A stretch of 64,000 nt of DNA from JAYFQE01 sp034927345 (GTDB taxonomy: Bacteria; Bacillota; Clostridia; Saccharofermentanales; UBA5734): the NCBI GenBank assembly GCA_034927345.1, contig JAYFQE010000004.1:186001-250000 (forward strand), in the 5' to 3' direction. Made by a program: the position numbers and the translations under genes. Of the stretch, positions 41,796 through 51,782 are shown piece by piece. Numbering within the stretch: the stretch's first letter is position 1; each line of letters begins with the position of its first letter. Under the pieces are notes generated by a model, which was given only the letters and a program-made list of their open reading frames with translations, did not search any database and was not told where the DNA came from.

Positions 41796-43709
41796 ATGAT
41801 AGAGATCAGCGTGCAACAACTGAGTAAATATTTTGGAGCAAAGGAAATTTTTTCTCATATATCTTTTGAATTGATGACCGGCGAACGGGTTGGTCTGATC
41901 GGCAATAACGGATGCGGCAAAACCACACTCCTGAAAATAATTCAAGGCAGTGAAGATTGCCAGTCCGGCAGCATCCAGATAAGAAAAGGCGCCCGGGTCC
42001 GCTATCTTGACCAATTTATGGATTTTGGGTCAGCTATGACGGTACAGGAAGTTTGCTCTGCTGCATTTCAGGAGATCGAGGCGCTCCGGGTTCAACTCAG
42101 CATACTCGAGCAAGCCATGACGCAAATATCAGGCGCCGAACTGGATCGCGCAGTCCGGCGATATGGCCAGATCCTGGAATTATACGAAAATAATCACGGT
42201 TACGATAGCGAAAGCCACCTGGAAACCGTTCTGCAAGGCCTGGAAATTCCATCGGCCATGCGCGGTCAGGTTTTTGCCGGATTAAGCGGCGGCGAGAAGA
42301 CACGGGTTGCCCTAGCCCGGCTGCTTCTGGAAAATCCGGATATCCTGCTGCTTGATGAACCGTCCAATCATTTGGATATTCCGGCTGTTGAATGGCTGGA
42401 AAATTTCTTGAAAACATATCGCGGCACGGTTCTCATTGTTTCGCATGATCGCCGCTTTCTTGATCAAACGGTAACCCGGATCATTGAGTTGCAGCCTGAC
42501 CGGGCTGAATGTTACTTAGGCGGCTACAGTGCTTATGTTGTAGAAAAAGAACGCCGGTTTCAACTGGCGCTGCACGAATATGAAAATCAACAAAAGAAAA
42601 TCGAACGCATGGAGGAGCAAATTGAACGGTATAAAATATGGGGCGCCATGCGTGAAAGTGAGGTCATGGAAAAAAACGCCAAGGTTCTTGAACGGAAACT
42701 GAATAAAATCGAACGGCTTGACCGTCCGGCTGTTAATAGTCCGCAAATGAAGATGGATATGGATATTTCACGCCGGTCCGGCCGGGAAGTTCTGCGGATA
42801 ACCGGCTTGGCGAAATCATTCGGCCGGCGTCAACTGTTTGCCGATCTGGATCTTCAGTTAAACTATCGTGACCGTGCATGTCTTTTAGGCAGGAATGGTT
42901 GCGGTAAGACGACGCTTCTGAAGATCATCCTGCAGGAGCTGCCGGCCGACCGAGGCAGTGTACATCTTGGAGCCGGTTTGGTTGTCGGATATTTACCGCA
43001 GGAAGTTACTTTTACTGACGAAAGCCAAACGCTCCTGGATTATTTCTCCCGCCGGTACCAGATAACAACCGGCGAGGCCTGGTCCGAGCTGGCCCGGGCT
43101 TTGTTCCGAAAGGATGATGTACACAAGCAGATCAGAAATCTCTCCGGCGGTGAGAGAAGCCGATTGAAGCTTTGCTCGCTTTGTTACGAAAAAGTAAACT
43201 TGTTGATTATGGACGAACCGACAAATCACTTGGATATTGAATCACGCGAGGTTTTAGAAAATAACCTTCAGGTTTACGAAGGAACACTGCTTTTTGTATC
43301 GCATGACCGATATTTCATCGAAAAAGTTGCCGATCAGATCTTGGCCTTTGAAGGGGGAAAAATAAGAACCTATCCGATGGGATATGCGGATTATTGCGAA
43401 CAGGTAAAGCGGGAGCCATTCAAAGCCGCGGCAGATCATCCGGTTCAACGCCCCGAGCCGCCGCGCGCTGCTGCCGGATCCGGCAACAAAGGCGCGTCGT
43501 CCGGAAGCATTGTTTCTCCATCAGAAGAGATCATGAAATTGGAAACAATGATCGGACAAGCGGAGCAGGAACAGAAAATTCTGGAATCCGAAATCCAAAT
43601 CCATGGCTTTGACGCTGGCCGGCTGATGGAACTATACCAAGAAAAAGAAGTGCTGGAACAAAAAATCGATCAGCTCCTGTTGAAATGGGAACAATTATTA
43701 CAAGTATGA
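41796..43709 (+). CDS. ABC-F family ATPase (ribosome protection or translation factor type)
   Basis: A 637-aa soluble protein with two ABC cassettes and no membrane domain. Cassette 1: GNNGCGKTTL, LSGGEKTRVAL, LLLDEPSNHLD. Cassette 2: GRNGCGKTTL, LSGGERSRLKL, LIMDEPTNHLD. The linker between them (about residues 240-330) is a charged helical arm that would reach the ribosomal P/E site, and a C-terminal coiled coil follows a Pro/Ala-rich stretch. The upstream attenuator argues for an inducible antibiotic-resistance role. Drug specificity cannot be read from the sequence. GGAGGAG precedes the start. Confidence 0.9.
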   Translation: MIEISVQQLSKYFGAKEIFSHISFELMTGERVGLIGNNGCGKTTLLKIIQGSEDCQSGSIQIRKGARVRYLDQFMDFGSAMTVQEVCSAAFQEIEALRVQLSILEQAMTQISGAELDRAVRRYGQILELYENNHGYDSESHLETVLQGLEIPSAMRGQVFAGLSGGEKTRVALARLLLENPDILLLDEPSNHLDIPAVEWLENFLKTYRGTVLIVSHDRRFLDQTVTRIIELQPDRAECYLGGYSAYVVEKERRFQLALHEYENQQKKIERMEEQIERYKIWGAMRESEVMEKNAKVLERKLNKIERLDRPAVNSPQMKMDMDISRRSGREVLRITGLAKSFGRRQLFADLDLQLNYRDRACLLGRNGCGKTTLLKIILQELPADRGSVHLGAGLVVGYLPQEVTFTDESQTLLDYFSRRYQITTGEAWSELARALFRKDDVHKQIRNLSGGERSRLKLCSLCYEKVNLLIMDEPTNHLDIESREVLENNLQVYEGTLLFVSHDRYFIEKVADQILAFEGGKIRTYPMGYADYCEQVKREPFKAAADHPVQRPEPPRAAAGSGNKGASSGSIVSPSEEIMKLETMIGQAEQEQKILESEIQIHGFDAGRLMELYQEKEVLEQKIDQLLLKWEQLLQV

Positions 43710-43749
43710 TATAATTTCTATTTGCGGGCTAATGGCTGCAGGGAAGAGA

Positions 43750-45150
43750 ATGCATATGATCTCAAAAAGTAAAAACATGGATATGTGCAATGGACCGCTG
43801 TTCGGCAAGATCCTGATATTTGCTTTACCCATTATGTTTATGAATATTCTGCAGTTGCTGTTCAATGCCGCCGATATGATCGTGGTCGGCCGCTTTTCAG
43901 GACGCGAGGCGTTGGCTGCCGTCGGCGCGACCGGCTCTCTCATCAATCTTATTGTCAATTTTTTTATGGGGCTGTCAGTAGGCACGAGCGTCGTCGTGGC
44001 TCAGGATTACGGCGCCGGCAAACCGGAGGCGGTGAGCCGGTCTGTGCACACTTCCATAGCAATCAGCATTATTGGCGGACTGATTGTCATGGTGCTGGGC
44101 CTCGTTCTTTGTACACCCATGCTGCGCATGATGGGTACGCCGTCGGATATCATTGATCTGTCGGCGATCTATATGAAAATATACTTTATCGGCGCGCCTG
44201 CCAGCATGATTTTCAACTTTGGCGCGGCAATATTGCGTGCCATTGGCGACAGCCGCCGCCCGATGTATTATCTGATTGTTGCCGGCATTGTAAACGTTAT
44301 ATTGAATTTGTTTTTTGTGATCGTCCTGCATATGAATGTAGCAGGCGTAGCTTGGGCTACGATTATTTCTCAGAATATTTCGATGATTCTCATTATAATC
44401 TGCCTGTGCAAAAGCGATGAAGCCATCCGTTTTTTCCCCAGTCGCATGCGCATTGATGGACGCAAATTGAAACAGATTGTCAGGATTGGCCTGCCTGCCG
44501 GTTTGCAGAGCCTTTTATTCTCCATCTCCAATGTGCTGATCCAGTCGGCTATCAATTCTTTCGGTTCCATCATGGTCGCGGCCAGTTCCGCCGCCGCCAA
44601 TGTTGAAGGCTTTGTCGGCACAACGATGAATGCCTATTATAACGCGGCGATTACCTTTACCGGACAGAATATGGGCGCGAAGAAATATCAGCGTATCGAC
44701 GCTATAGCCAAAGTGTGCACGATCCTGATTTTTGCCACTTGGATCCTCCTGGGCGGCGGAACACTGCTTTTCGGCAAACAGCTGCTCTCTATTTATACGA
44801 CTGATCCGGAGGTAATAGAATTGGGTATGCTCCGTTTAGTCGTGATGCTCGCCGCATACTTCACTTGCGGCATTATGAATGTATTTCCCGGGTTGACCCG
44901 CGGGATGGGCTACTCCGTTCTGCCGATGATATGCACGCTGGCCGGCGCCTGCTTTATGCGGATCGTTTGGTTATGGACATTCTTTGCCTGGGATCCGACC
45001 GTGATCATGCTTTTCCTCTGCTATCCGATCACCTGGGCTTTAGCCGGTATAGGTCAGGTGGGCAGCTTTTTCTATGCGCGCCGCCAAGTCCGTAAATTGC
45101 CCGGCCCGCAGATCGTAACTCCAGAAGAAGTGCGCTGCTGTCCTGACTGA
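43750..45150 (+). CDS. MATE-family multidrug or metabolite exporter
   Basis: A membrane protein of about 466 aa with 12 predicted helices in two halves, typical of the NorM/DinF-like MATE family. The first half includes LPIMFMNILQLLFNAADMIVVGRFSG and AVGATGSLINLIVNFFMGLSVG; the second repeats this pattern at IGLPAGLQSLLFSISNVLIQSAINSFG. It would export drugs or metabolites using a Na+ or H+ gradient. Starts at 43732 or 43756 are alternatives. It follows the ABC-F gene by about 40 bp and may be co-expressed with it, which would join two drug-defence functions. Confidence 0.9.
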   Translation: MHMISKSKNMDMCNGPLFGKILIFALPIMFMNILQLLFNAADMIVVGRFSGREALAAVGATGSLINLIVNFFMGLSVGTSVVVAQDYGAGKPEAVSRSVHTSIAISIIGGLIVMVLGLVLCTPMLRMMGTPSDIIDLSAIYMKIYFIGAPASMIFNFGAAILRAIGDSRRPMYYLIVAGIVNVILNLFFVIVLHMNVAGVAWATIISQNISMILIIICLCKSDEAIRFFPSRMRIDGRKLKQIVRIGLPAGLQSLLFSISNVLIQSAINSFGSIMVAASSAAANVEGFVGTTMNAYYNAAITFTGQNMGAKKYQRIDAIAKVCTILIFATWILLGGGTLLFGKQLLSIYTTDPEVIELGMLRLVVMLAAYFTCGIMNVFPGLTRGMGYSVLPMICTLAGACFMRIVWLWTFFAWDPTVIMLFLCYPITWALAGIGQVGSFFYARRQVRKLPGPQIVTPEEVRCCPD

Positions 45151-45218
45151 TCAATCATTTCCATTAAAGGATAATTCATTGCATAATTGATCTTGTATAA
45201 AATGTCGGGGGTAAAAAG

Positions 45219-47314
45219 ATGAGCATTGAAAACCGGATTATTCCCATTCCGCAAAAGATCGAATACCTTGATGGCGAAGCCATCATACTCGGTGAGCCTG
45301 GAAAAGCGCTGTACTGCCTCGAATTATCTTCATTGCCGGATGACCCGCTGGCGTAAAGAACCCCGAACAGGCATATTTGTTGTCGGTGACAGCCGAAGGA
45401 ATCGAATTGACCGGGTATGGCATACCCGGGCTTTATTATGGCGCCATCACGTTAAGGCAATGTATCGTGCTGGAGAACAACAGAATAACGCTGCCGCCCA
45501 TGCGTCTGATCGACTGGCCGGATATGAAGACGCGCGGGCATTTTATGGAGAGCCGTTATGGGTCTAACCTGATGACGCTAGACGATTGGAAATGCCTGGT
45601 CGACAATATGGCCAATATGAAAATGAATCAGCTGGTTATATCGGTTTATGGATGTTGGTGCGTCCAGTATGACGGCAGAGTCAGTGAATATTTATACGTC
45701 CCGATTAAAAAATATCCTGCTTTGAAAACACCTGTAGTAATCCGTTATTTTTCACCGGCTGCCAACCGCTGGATCGACCGCGAGCAACTGCCGCCTATGT
45801 TTGAACAGGACTTTTTGGGCGATCTCATTACTTATGGAAAATCCTGCGGCGTGACGATCTTCCCGCTTTTCAACTCATTTGGCCACAACACGCTGATACC
45901 GGCCGCTTATCCGGAAGTATCCGCGAAGGATGAGCAGGGCAATCCGAGTTTAACGGGATTTTGCACCGCTGAAGAAAAAACCTATGAGCTGTTGTTTTCG
46001 ATTTATGACGAGATCATTGACCGCTACTTGGCGCCTCATGGTATTGACAGCTTTCATCTGGGCCTGGATGAGGTCTGGGACGGTATCGCACATAATGCCC
46101 AGGATGTTTACAAGATCCGTTCGCCATGGTGCAAATGTCCGCAATGCCGGGAGAAAAGCCGGAAGAACATTTATATCAACCATGCGGTCCGGCTGATCAA
46201 ACATCTGAAGAGCCGCGGCATGAAGAATATCTATATGTATCATGATATGTTGATCAGCCATGGCGATTCTATTGATTCGGAAAGCTGCGAGGACATGATG
46301 AAAGCTCTGGCAGATCATGATCTGCTGGATACGGTGGTTATTGACTGGTGGACTTATTCAGCCCATAAAGAGAACCTTATGTTTCAGACGACTCGCCCTG
46401 AGCTGGGCCTGCGCCGTACAGTCAAACCGTGGAATGGCTATTATCACTGGACTATGCTGAGCAACGCTCTCCCGAATGTGGCGTTGCTGGCAAAAATGGG
46501 CATAGAGGAAGGCGTGGAAGGCATGCAGTCCTATAGCGCCTGGGATGAAAGCTATGACCGCAATCATGTTGGCCAGGCGGATTTCAGCTGGAACTACAAC
46601 GGAACGGGAAGCATAGCCCGAGTGAAGGAACATTATATATCAGCTCATTTTGCAACACAGCATGAAGCCGCTCAAAAAGCTTTTCAACTCATGGACTGGA
46701 TTTGCGAGGACAAGAAGAAAAAATATGAAGACGGTACGGCGGTTCTATCCAATTACGGCTTATTGATGCATACCTTATCCTATTATTTTTACAGTTACGT
46801 AAAAGCCGGAAAACCCTATCCGCGTATTTTCCCGGGAGAGGCGCTGCAAGCGGTGCAGGACCGCCGCCAGGAAACGGAGCAAGCCCTGATTGAGATCAGG
46901 AGCATGGCTCGGGAAGCCGGAGCGTTGTTCGAGACGATTGTCCTTGATCAGCGGTGCGATACCCGGATGGCCGGACGATTTGCTTATGAGGCAAATAATT
47001 ATCTTTGCCTGGCTGAGGATTATCTGGCTTTGTTGAATATGGCGGATTTGTCGGTATCTGACTGCCCCGGCCGGTTCGATCAAATTAAAACCGTTGCCGG
47101 CCGGAGGAAATTAGCCAGAACAAGGTTGATGGCGCAATTGGAAAAGACCAAGGAACAGTTTCTCCTTGCCAGCCATATGCGTAATCACACGATATTCATG
47201 CAATATTTCGCCGACCTGGAAGGATATCTGGCCAATACGCCAATTGAGAAAATCCAGCTTGATTTTAGCGATAATACGCATTTCAGCAGCGAAGTTTTCC
47301 GCAAATTGCGCTGA
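45219..47314 (+). pseudogene. GH20-like beta-hexosaminidase, interrupted by a frameshift
   Basis: The start ATG (45219, GGGGGTAAAAAG upstream) opens a typical N-terminal GH20 segment, RIIPIPQKIEYLDGE, that hits a stop at about 45353. The continuation is in another frame from about 45344 (VKNPEQAYLLSVTAEGIELTG) and runs to 47314. It includes the catalytic barrel with the GH20-type motif FHLGLDEVWD (normally HxGxDE) and a long helical C-terminus. One base appears to be lost between about 45344 and 45354. It could be a true mutation or a sequence error. No signal peptide is present. If repaired, the enzyme would be about 700 aa and cytoplasmic. Confidence 0.8.
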
Positions 47315-47385
47315 GCGGCCGCCTTTCGGCATTATCATGTGAGCAGTAAAACGCCTCGGGCTTGTCGGAGACATCTTGATCGATG

Positions 47386-48663
47386 TTAAATTTTACCGGC
47401 AAGCTCGAGGAGTTTATCGACCATCCTATACCCGGCGTCCATCGTCAATTGGCTGCCGTTGAGCCTCGCCTCGTATATGCCGGGCTGGAAAAGTTCCCGA
47501 ATCGGCACATAGCCGCACGGCCCGTTTGCCAGTCCGATGCACATCGTCTGCCTGGATGGCGACTTTGCTTTCAACATCAGCTGGAATTCAACATACATCT
47601 CTTTCGGAGAGGCAAAAATCAACAAATCACCCAGCTTCAGCACCTGCATGACCAGATCGATGTTACGCACGCCCAGTTCTTTTATCCGCCGGGCTTCAGA
47701 GGCATAATGCCGGTCATCAACAGATGCTTGACTATAGTTTTCGTAAATCTGATCAGCCCAGGCCAATAGGTCGGCGTCGGGTTCTCGGGTCGGTATGGCG
47801 ATGGTCCCGGAAATCATATCCAATCCGATAACGGATGTGAGTGTTACGGATTCCATGACTCGCGCGGCTTCCGCCGCAAGACGCCGTCCCATGGATTGGT
47901 AATATCCGGGGACTCGGTGCGTGCCGTTTTCGAAATCGATATGGTTGATGTTCCCGAAAAATCCGTTGACGAATATCGGCATAAAATCATTGCCATATAA
48001 TTTACGCAGCGTCTCTTTCATAGCGCCTGGAAAATCACTCGAATATTGCGTGCCGCCGACGCAATCTGTGTGGCATGCATAACCGATCATGGCGCCGTAA
48101 CGTTCACCCGAGGCTTTATCGATTCTCAGAACGCTGATCTCCGGATCAATGTTCCCGAAAGCGTGTTTATCCCCGCCTACCGGAGGATTGGTTCTGTAGG
48201 TTCCGTCTCCCATGACAAAATCGCGGTAATGCGCCAGCGTATCGTCGTAACCTTTAGCATAACCGATTTTCACGTCGGTTTTCTTGCCTTGCGCAAGCAC
48301 GGCAACATCAACCATGCGTGAGGCGAGAAATTCCAGATAAACCGCGTCGGTATGGGAAAAATCGTCCCAGTCAAGCAACGGGCCGCCGGTATGAATGTGT
48401 GTCGCGCAAGTCAGGACGCCCGAAATATCCATTTCCAGCGCCTTGGCCACGGCGGGACGAACTTTTTCGTTTACAGAGTCCGGTATCTGTATGCCGTCGG
48501 AAGATATGATAACGATTTTTTTACCGTTGTCATCTTCAAAATAGGCGGCGTGCGTATACAAATTTTCCTTGATTCCGTCGGCAAGCCTTACGCCAAAATA
48601 ACCCGGAATCTCACACCCCAACGCCGGCGTTATGTCCAGTTCATAGAGACCGCATTTCAACAT
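47386..48663 (-). CDS. Neutral/alkaline ceramidase-fold protein, paralogue 1
   Basis: A 425-aa protein starting MLKCGLYELDITPALGCEIPGYFG, the signature of the neutral ceramidase N-terminal domain. The zinc-site region is TCATHIHTGGPLLDWD near residue 90. The segment that holds the catalytic serine in true ceramidases (GDVSPN) reads NGFFGNINHIDF, so the nucleophile is not obvious. There is no signal peptide and no C-terminal Ig-like domain. AAGGGGGAA precedes the ATG at 48663. It lies 50 bp after its paralogue on the same strand. True ceramidase activity is doubtful. Confidence 0.8.
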   Translation of the reverse strand: MLKCGLYELDITPALGCEIPGYFGVRLADGIKENLYTHAAYFEDDNGKKIVIISSDGIQIPDSVNEKVRPAVAKALEMDISGVLTCATHIHTGGPLLDWDDFSHTDAVYLEFLASRMVDVAVLAQGKKTDVKIGYAKGYDDTLAHYRDFVMGDGTYRTNPPVGGDKHAFGNIDPEISVLRIDKASGERYGAMIGYACHTDCVGGTQYSSDFPGAMKETLRKLYGNDFMPIFVNGFFGNINHIDFENGTHRVPGYYQSMGRRLAAEAARVMESVTLTSVIGLDMISGTIAIPTREPDADLLAWADQIYENYSQASVDDRHYASEARRIKELGVRNIDLVMQVLKLGDLLIFASPKEMYVEFQLMLKAKSPSRQTMCIGLANGPCGYVPIRELFQPGIYEARLNGSQLTMDAGYRMVDKLLELAGKI

Positions 48664-48713
48664 AGTATAATTCCCCCTTGCATTGTTAACGATGATCATG
48701 GATTGACTAATGA

Positions 48714-50024
48714 TCAATCCTGTTTCAATTGATCCAGCAGGGCTTTACCGCCTTCTATGATATGCTCGGCAACACCTGCCTTGAATTTTGAACTGCGCGC
48801 CTCGTACCCGCCTTCGGCAAAAGCGTCATAAGTCGGATAATAAGCCTCGCAGCCGTTGGCACAACAGCAATAAAGGGTCATAGCGAAGGACGATGACGCC
48901 TTAACCGAGCGGCCGATCTCTGTGAACGGCTCTCCCGGCGCTCCGGTGATGGCAACATCGCCAAAACAGACGGCGGACAGATAGAGCTCAAAGAAATCCG
49001 GACCGTTTTCCAGTTCCTTCATCCGATAGGCTTCAGCAACCATCGTTACAATCCCCATGCCGCTTTCCGGCAGCTCGCAATCGCGGCCTGCTTCATGTAA
49101 TGCGATGATCTGTTCAGCTTTAGAAACCATGTCGGCCGGTACCCGGCTGGACGGTACCTGGATGTTCATTTGACGAAAGCCAACCCGCTCGCCGGGAATA
49201 ACTTCGGTCTTGCCGTAAATCTGCAGCACGGCTCCGGCTATGCTTCTGCCCATGTGCTTGGCATGCTCATAGCCGCCGTTTACATCCCATTCCGGAGCAT
49301 TGACCTGGATATGATTCGTATCGCCCTGGGCTCCGTTGAAATAGATACAACGGACATTGTCCAGCGCCCGTTCCAGCGTATCCCGGATAAATTTGGGGTA
49401 ATCGGCCGACATCAGGCTGCCGCTGATAACATCGGGATGCACCTGGAAATTCACGATCAGGATTTCCGGCGCGTCTTTGCGGCTGATCTTAACCAGTTGA
49501 ACGCTTTCATCCGGCAGGCCGACCGGATGGTCGATCTCAGGATTGCGGCGGCCGGGATTCGTTCGGATGGTGCCGTCTTTCATCAGATAACGACGGATAA
49601 AAGATACGTTCTTCACCGTGTTGCGGCCGATGCTGACCACAGCCGGCTGAAGATCCGCCAGCGCCAAAGCCACGGCATCCGATATCCTGCGGAAAAGAAT
49701 TTCATTATAGACCGGATCTTTAGGATATAGATTGTCATAAACAACAGGACCCAGATGCGTATGGGTACAGGCTATGATCATGGATTCGTATGGAATATTG
49801 TTTCGCTGCGCGATGATTTTACGGCATTCATCGCAGGTTTTCTGGTCAATGCCGATCAAATCAAGGCTTATCGCGACAGCTGTTTTTATGCCGTCACTGA
49901 AAGCTACAGCCGAAACCAACAAGGGATCCAGGATGCCTTCTGCTTTACGTTCACTGTAGTATCCTTGCAGATAAATCCCAAGAGGCGGCGTGATATCCAG
50001 ACGTGCAAATCCTGCTCTCAACAT
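48714..50024 (-). CDS. Neutral/alkaline ceramidase-fold protein, paralogue 2
   Basis: A 436-aa protein related to the downstream gene (MLRAGFARLDITPPLGIYLQGYYSERKAEGI). It has IIACTHTHLGPVVYD as the metal-site motif near residue 85. In place of the ceramidase serine motif it has NGAQGDTNHIQVN, again with Asn where Ser is expected. Also cytoplasmic by sequence. The two genes probably arose by tandem duplication and act in the same pathway with the adjacent creatininase-family enzyme. Amide or lactam hydrolysis is a reasonable but unproven guess. Confidence 0.82.
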   Translation of the reverse strand: MLRAGFARLDITPPLGIYLQGYYSERKAEGILDPLLVSAVAFSDGIKTAVAISLDLIGIDQKTCDECRKIIAQRNNIPYESMIIACTHTHLGPVVYDNLYPKDPVYNEILFRRISDAVALALADLQPAVVSIGRNTVKNVSFIRRYLMKDGTIRTNPGRRNPEIDHPVGLPDESVQLVKISRKDAPEILIVNFQVHPDVISGSLMSADYPKFIRDTLERALDNVRCIYFNGAQGDTNHIQVNAPEWDVNGGYEHAKHMGRSIAGAVLQIYGKTEVIPGERVGFRQMNIQVPSSRVPADMVSKAEQIIALHEAGRDCELPESGMGIVTMVAEAYRMKELENGPDFFELYLSAVCFGDVAITGAPGEPFTEIGRSVKASSSFAMTLYCCCANGCEAYYPTYDAFAEGGYEARSSKFKAGVAEHIIEGGKALLDQLKQD

Positions 50025-50075
50025 TACATTTTCCCCACTTTCATGTTTACCGTTATGCGGCGGCGGCTTTCCGGT

Positions 50076-50936
50076 TCACCAGGCTTTGTTCCATTCGTCA
50101 TTCCATTTTAAAATTTGATTTTCATCTTTTAATACTTTCAAAGAAGCGGCAAGCTGTTCTGCCGCCACACGAACCGAAGCTCCGGCGATGCGGCTGCTGA
50201 GGCCGGCAAATGACGAAGCCATTAGGGCATTAGGGTATTGTATGCTCCAGAACCGCGTGGAATTGCTTAGCCCGGCTGAATCAAGATAATCGGCCTTATG
50301 AGTCGAAAGCCCGTTTACAGCGTCGCAGCGATCCATTCGGACGGTCTCTGGATAGGAGCCGAGGATCAGAGCTGTTTCACTGAAGCAGCCATGTCCGTTT
50401 TCCTGTTCCCGGGCGACATAATCCCTCATAGCGGCGATATCTTCGTCGTTCAGTTCGGGGAAACTGTTCCGCCGTCCCGCATCGATTTGTTCGATGAAGT
50501 AATAAGGCGTAATCAACTCGAGATTTTTTGAAAGCACGACATAGTCTTTCTTGTCATGCTGGGTGCTGCGGATAAAGTTAGGAATAATGAAGTTATTTCC
50601 GCCGTGACCATTATAGATAAGAATTTTCTTGAAACCGTTGCGGGCAATTTCACTGCATAATTCTGTCAACAGCCTCTGAATCAACTCGACAGTGAGCACA
50701 ATGCCGCCTTTATGGAGGGTGTGTCCTTGTACGTCGCCGAAACAAAAGTCGGGGAAAATACAGACAGGTTCTATTTCCGCCGCTTTTCTCGCGATATAGG
50801 ATGAATGCAGGATGTCCGTACCCACCGGCAGATGTTGGCCATGCATTTCCAGGCAGCCCATCGGAATGACGCAAACGCCTTTGGATATTTTAACGGCTTC
50901 GCTGAATTCCTCTTCACGCAGATATTCCCAAATCAT
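50076..50936 (-). CDS. Creatininase-family amidohydrolase
   Basis: A 286-aa metal-dependent hydrolase. IPMGCLEMHGQHLPVGTDI (residues about 24-42) contributes Glu, His and Asp metal ligands, and ILIYNGHGGNN (about 120) adds a His. The family opens cyclic or linear amide bonds (creatinine, formamidopyrimidines, mycofactocin precursor). The substrate here is unknown; the setting with two ceramidase-fold proteins suggests an N-acyl or lactam sugar. AAGGTCCTCC on the plus strand is the complement of a good ribosome site just before the start. Confidence 0.85.
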   Translation of the reverse strand: MIWEYLREEEFSEAVKISKGVCVIPMGCLEMHGQHLPVGTDILHSSYIARKAAEIEPVCIFPDFCFGDVQGHTLHKGGIVLTVELIQRLLTELCSEIARNGFKKILIYNGHGGNNFIIPNFIRSTQHDKKDYVVLSKNLELITPYYFIEQIDAGRRNSFPELNDEDIAAMRDYVAREQENGHGCFSETALILGSYPETVRMDRCDAVNGLSTHKADYLDSAGLSNSTRFWSIQYPNALMASSFAGLSSRIAGASVRVAAEQLAASLKVLKDENQILKWNDEWNKAW

Positions 50937-51003
50937 GTAAAGGTCCTCCTTATCTTATGGTTTTCCAGTCCAATATTCTAAAAATTCCGACGTTAAACCT
51001 TCC

Positions 51004-51168
51004 TCAGGAGTTGAAGCAGCGCCGATCAAACACCAGCAAAACGATATCACAATCTTTCGCATATTGATGAGGATTATAGAACAGTTCAGTGAATTCCCGG
51101 ATAAGGTTGACTTGAGTTTCTTTTTTATTCATTTGATCCATCCCCGGAGGTGATTTAACTTCTGTCAT
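51004..51168 (-). CDS. Small hypothetical ORF in the leader of the creatininase operon
   Basis: A possible 54-aa protein (MTEVKSPPGMDQMNKKETQ...DRRCFNS) of no recognised family. A good minus-strand promoter lies just upstream (TTGAGT complement at 51215-51220, 16 bp, TATAAT complement at 51193-51198). There is no clear ribosome site, so it may instead be untranslated leader or the remains of a gene. Confidence 0.3.
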   Translation of the reverse strand: MTEVKSPPGMDQMNKKETQVNLIREFTELFYNPHQYAKDCDIVLLVFDRRCFNS

Positions 51169-51192
51169 ATGGAATAATGATACACAAAAACA

Positions 51193-51220
51193 ATTATACC
51201 AAACCACAGGCCATACTCAA
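51193..51220 (-). promoter_or_regulatory. Promoter reading into the creatininase/ceramidase-like operon
   Basis: On the minus strand, TTGAGT (complement at 51215-51220), 16-bp spacer and TATAAT (complement at 51193-51198). The transcript would start near 51186, leaving a leader of about 250 nt before the creatininase gene. Confidence 0.6.
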
Positions 51221-51340
51221 GGTCTTACCAAAAATAATCTAAGGATAATCTATAAAATTGGATCGTAAAGCCGATTGCCTGAGCAAACATACCAATGATC
51301 GCCGGATCATTGTGAATCAAGGTTATTTCAAAGAAACAAT

Positions 51341-51374
51341 AAAGTCCCTGAAACCTTACAGTTCCAGGGACTTT
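51341..51374 (-). terminator. Intrinsic terminator of tRNA-Arg(ACG)
   Basis: A perfect 10-bp stem (AAAGTCCCTG with CAGGGACTTT) around a 14-nt loop, followed on the minus strand by ATTGTTTCTTT. It lies 5 bp beyond the 3' end of the tRNA. Confidence 0.75.
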
Positions 51375-51378
51375 GCGA

Positions 51379-51455
<77 letters not shown>

Positions 51456-51564
51456 ATGCGCATGGATTATAATACGTCAGGAAGGGAGATTTGTCAACCA
51501 CAATAGGCTTTTTCATGAAAAGATTAGCAAAGATAATGCGATCAAGAGCATTAGGATCAGAACA

Positions 51565-51711
51565 TCAGATATTCTGATCAATAAAAGCCATCTCGAAGTT
51601 TTTGTGATCCAAAAGCGGCAGCATCTACTCAATGGTCAGACAACTAGGCAGGCCATGCTCTAGTTTTAGAAAGCTGAGCAGCCAAGCCTTATGTAAATGG
51701 GCAAACACATT
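51565..51711 (-). pseudogene. Remnant of an ISAs1-family transposase
   Basis: Translating the minus strand from 51711 gives NVFAHLHKAWLLSFLKLEHG, then LPSCLTIE, a stop, and MLPLLDHKNFEMAFIDQN. This lines up with the N-terminal DDE_Tnp_1-associated region of ISAs1/H-repeat transposases (W-L-x-x-F-L...G-I-P-S-x-D-T...LL-D...F-x-x-x-F). Only about 48 codons survive, with an internal stop and no start. The rest of 51456-51782 shows no recognisable gene, so the 846-bp gap 50937-51782 is a decayed region holding a tRNA. Confidence 0.6.
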
Positions 51712-51782
51712 TCAAGGCAGTCGGGGATCTGGGACACTCATAAATGATCAATATTCGCTCCATGTTTGTTTTCTCCTGGTTT

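Noticed and set aside
45344..45360. Programmed -1 frameshift in the GH20-like gene
   Set aside because: No X-XXY-YYZ heptamer or following pseudoknot could be seen; mutation or sequence error is simpler.
45226..45567. 113-codon frame over the GH20 frameshift
   Set aside because: It is a shadow frame: the true protein matches lie in the two other frames on this strand.
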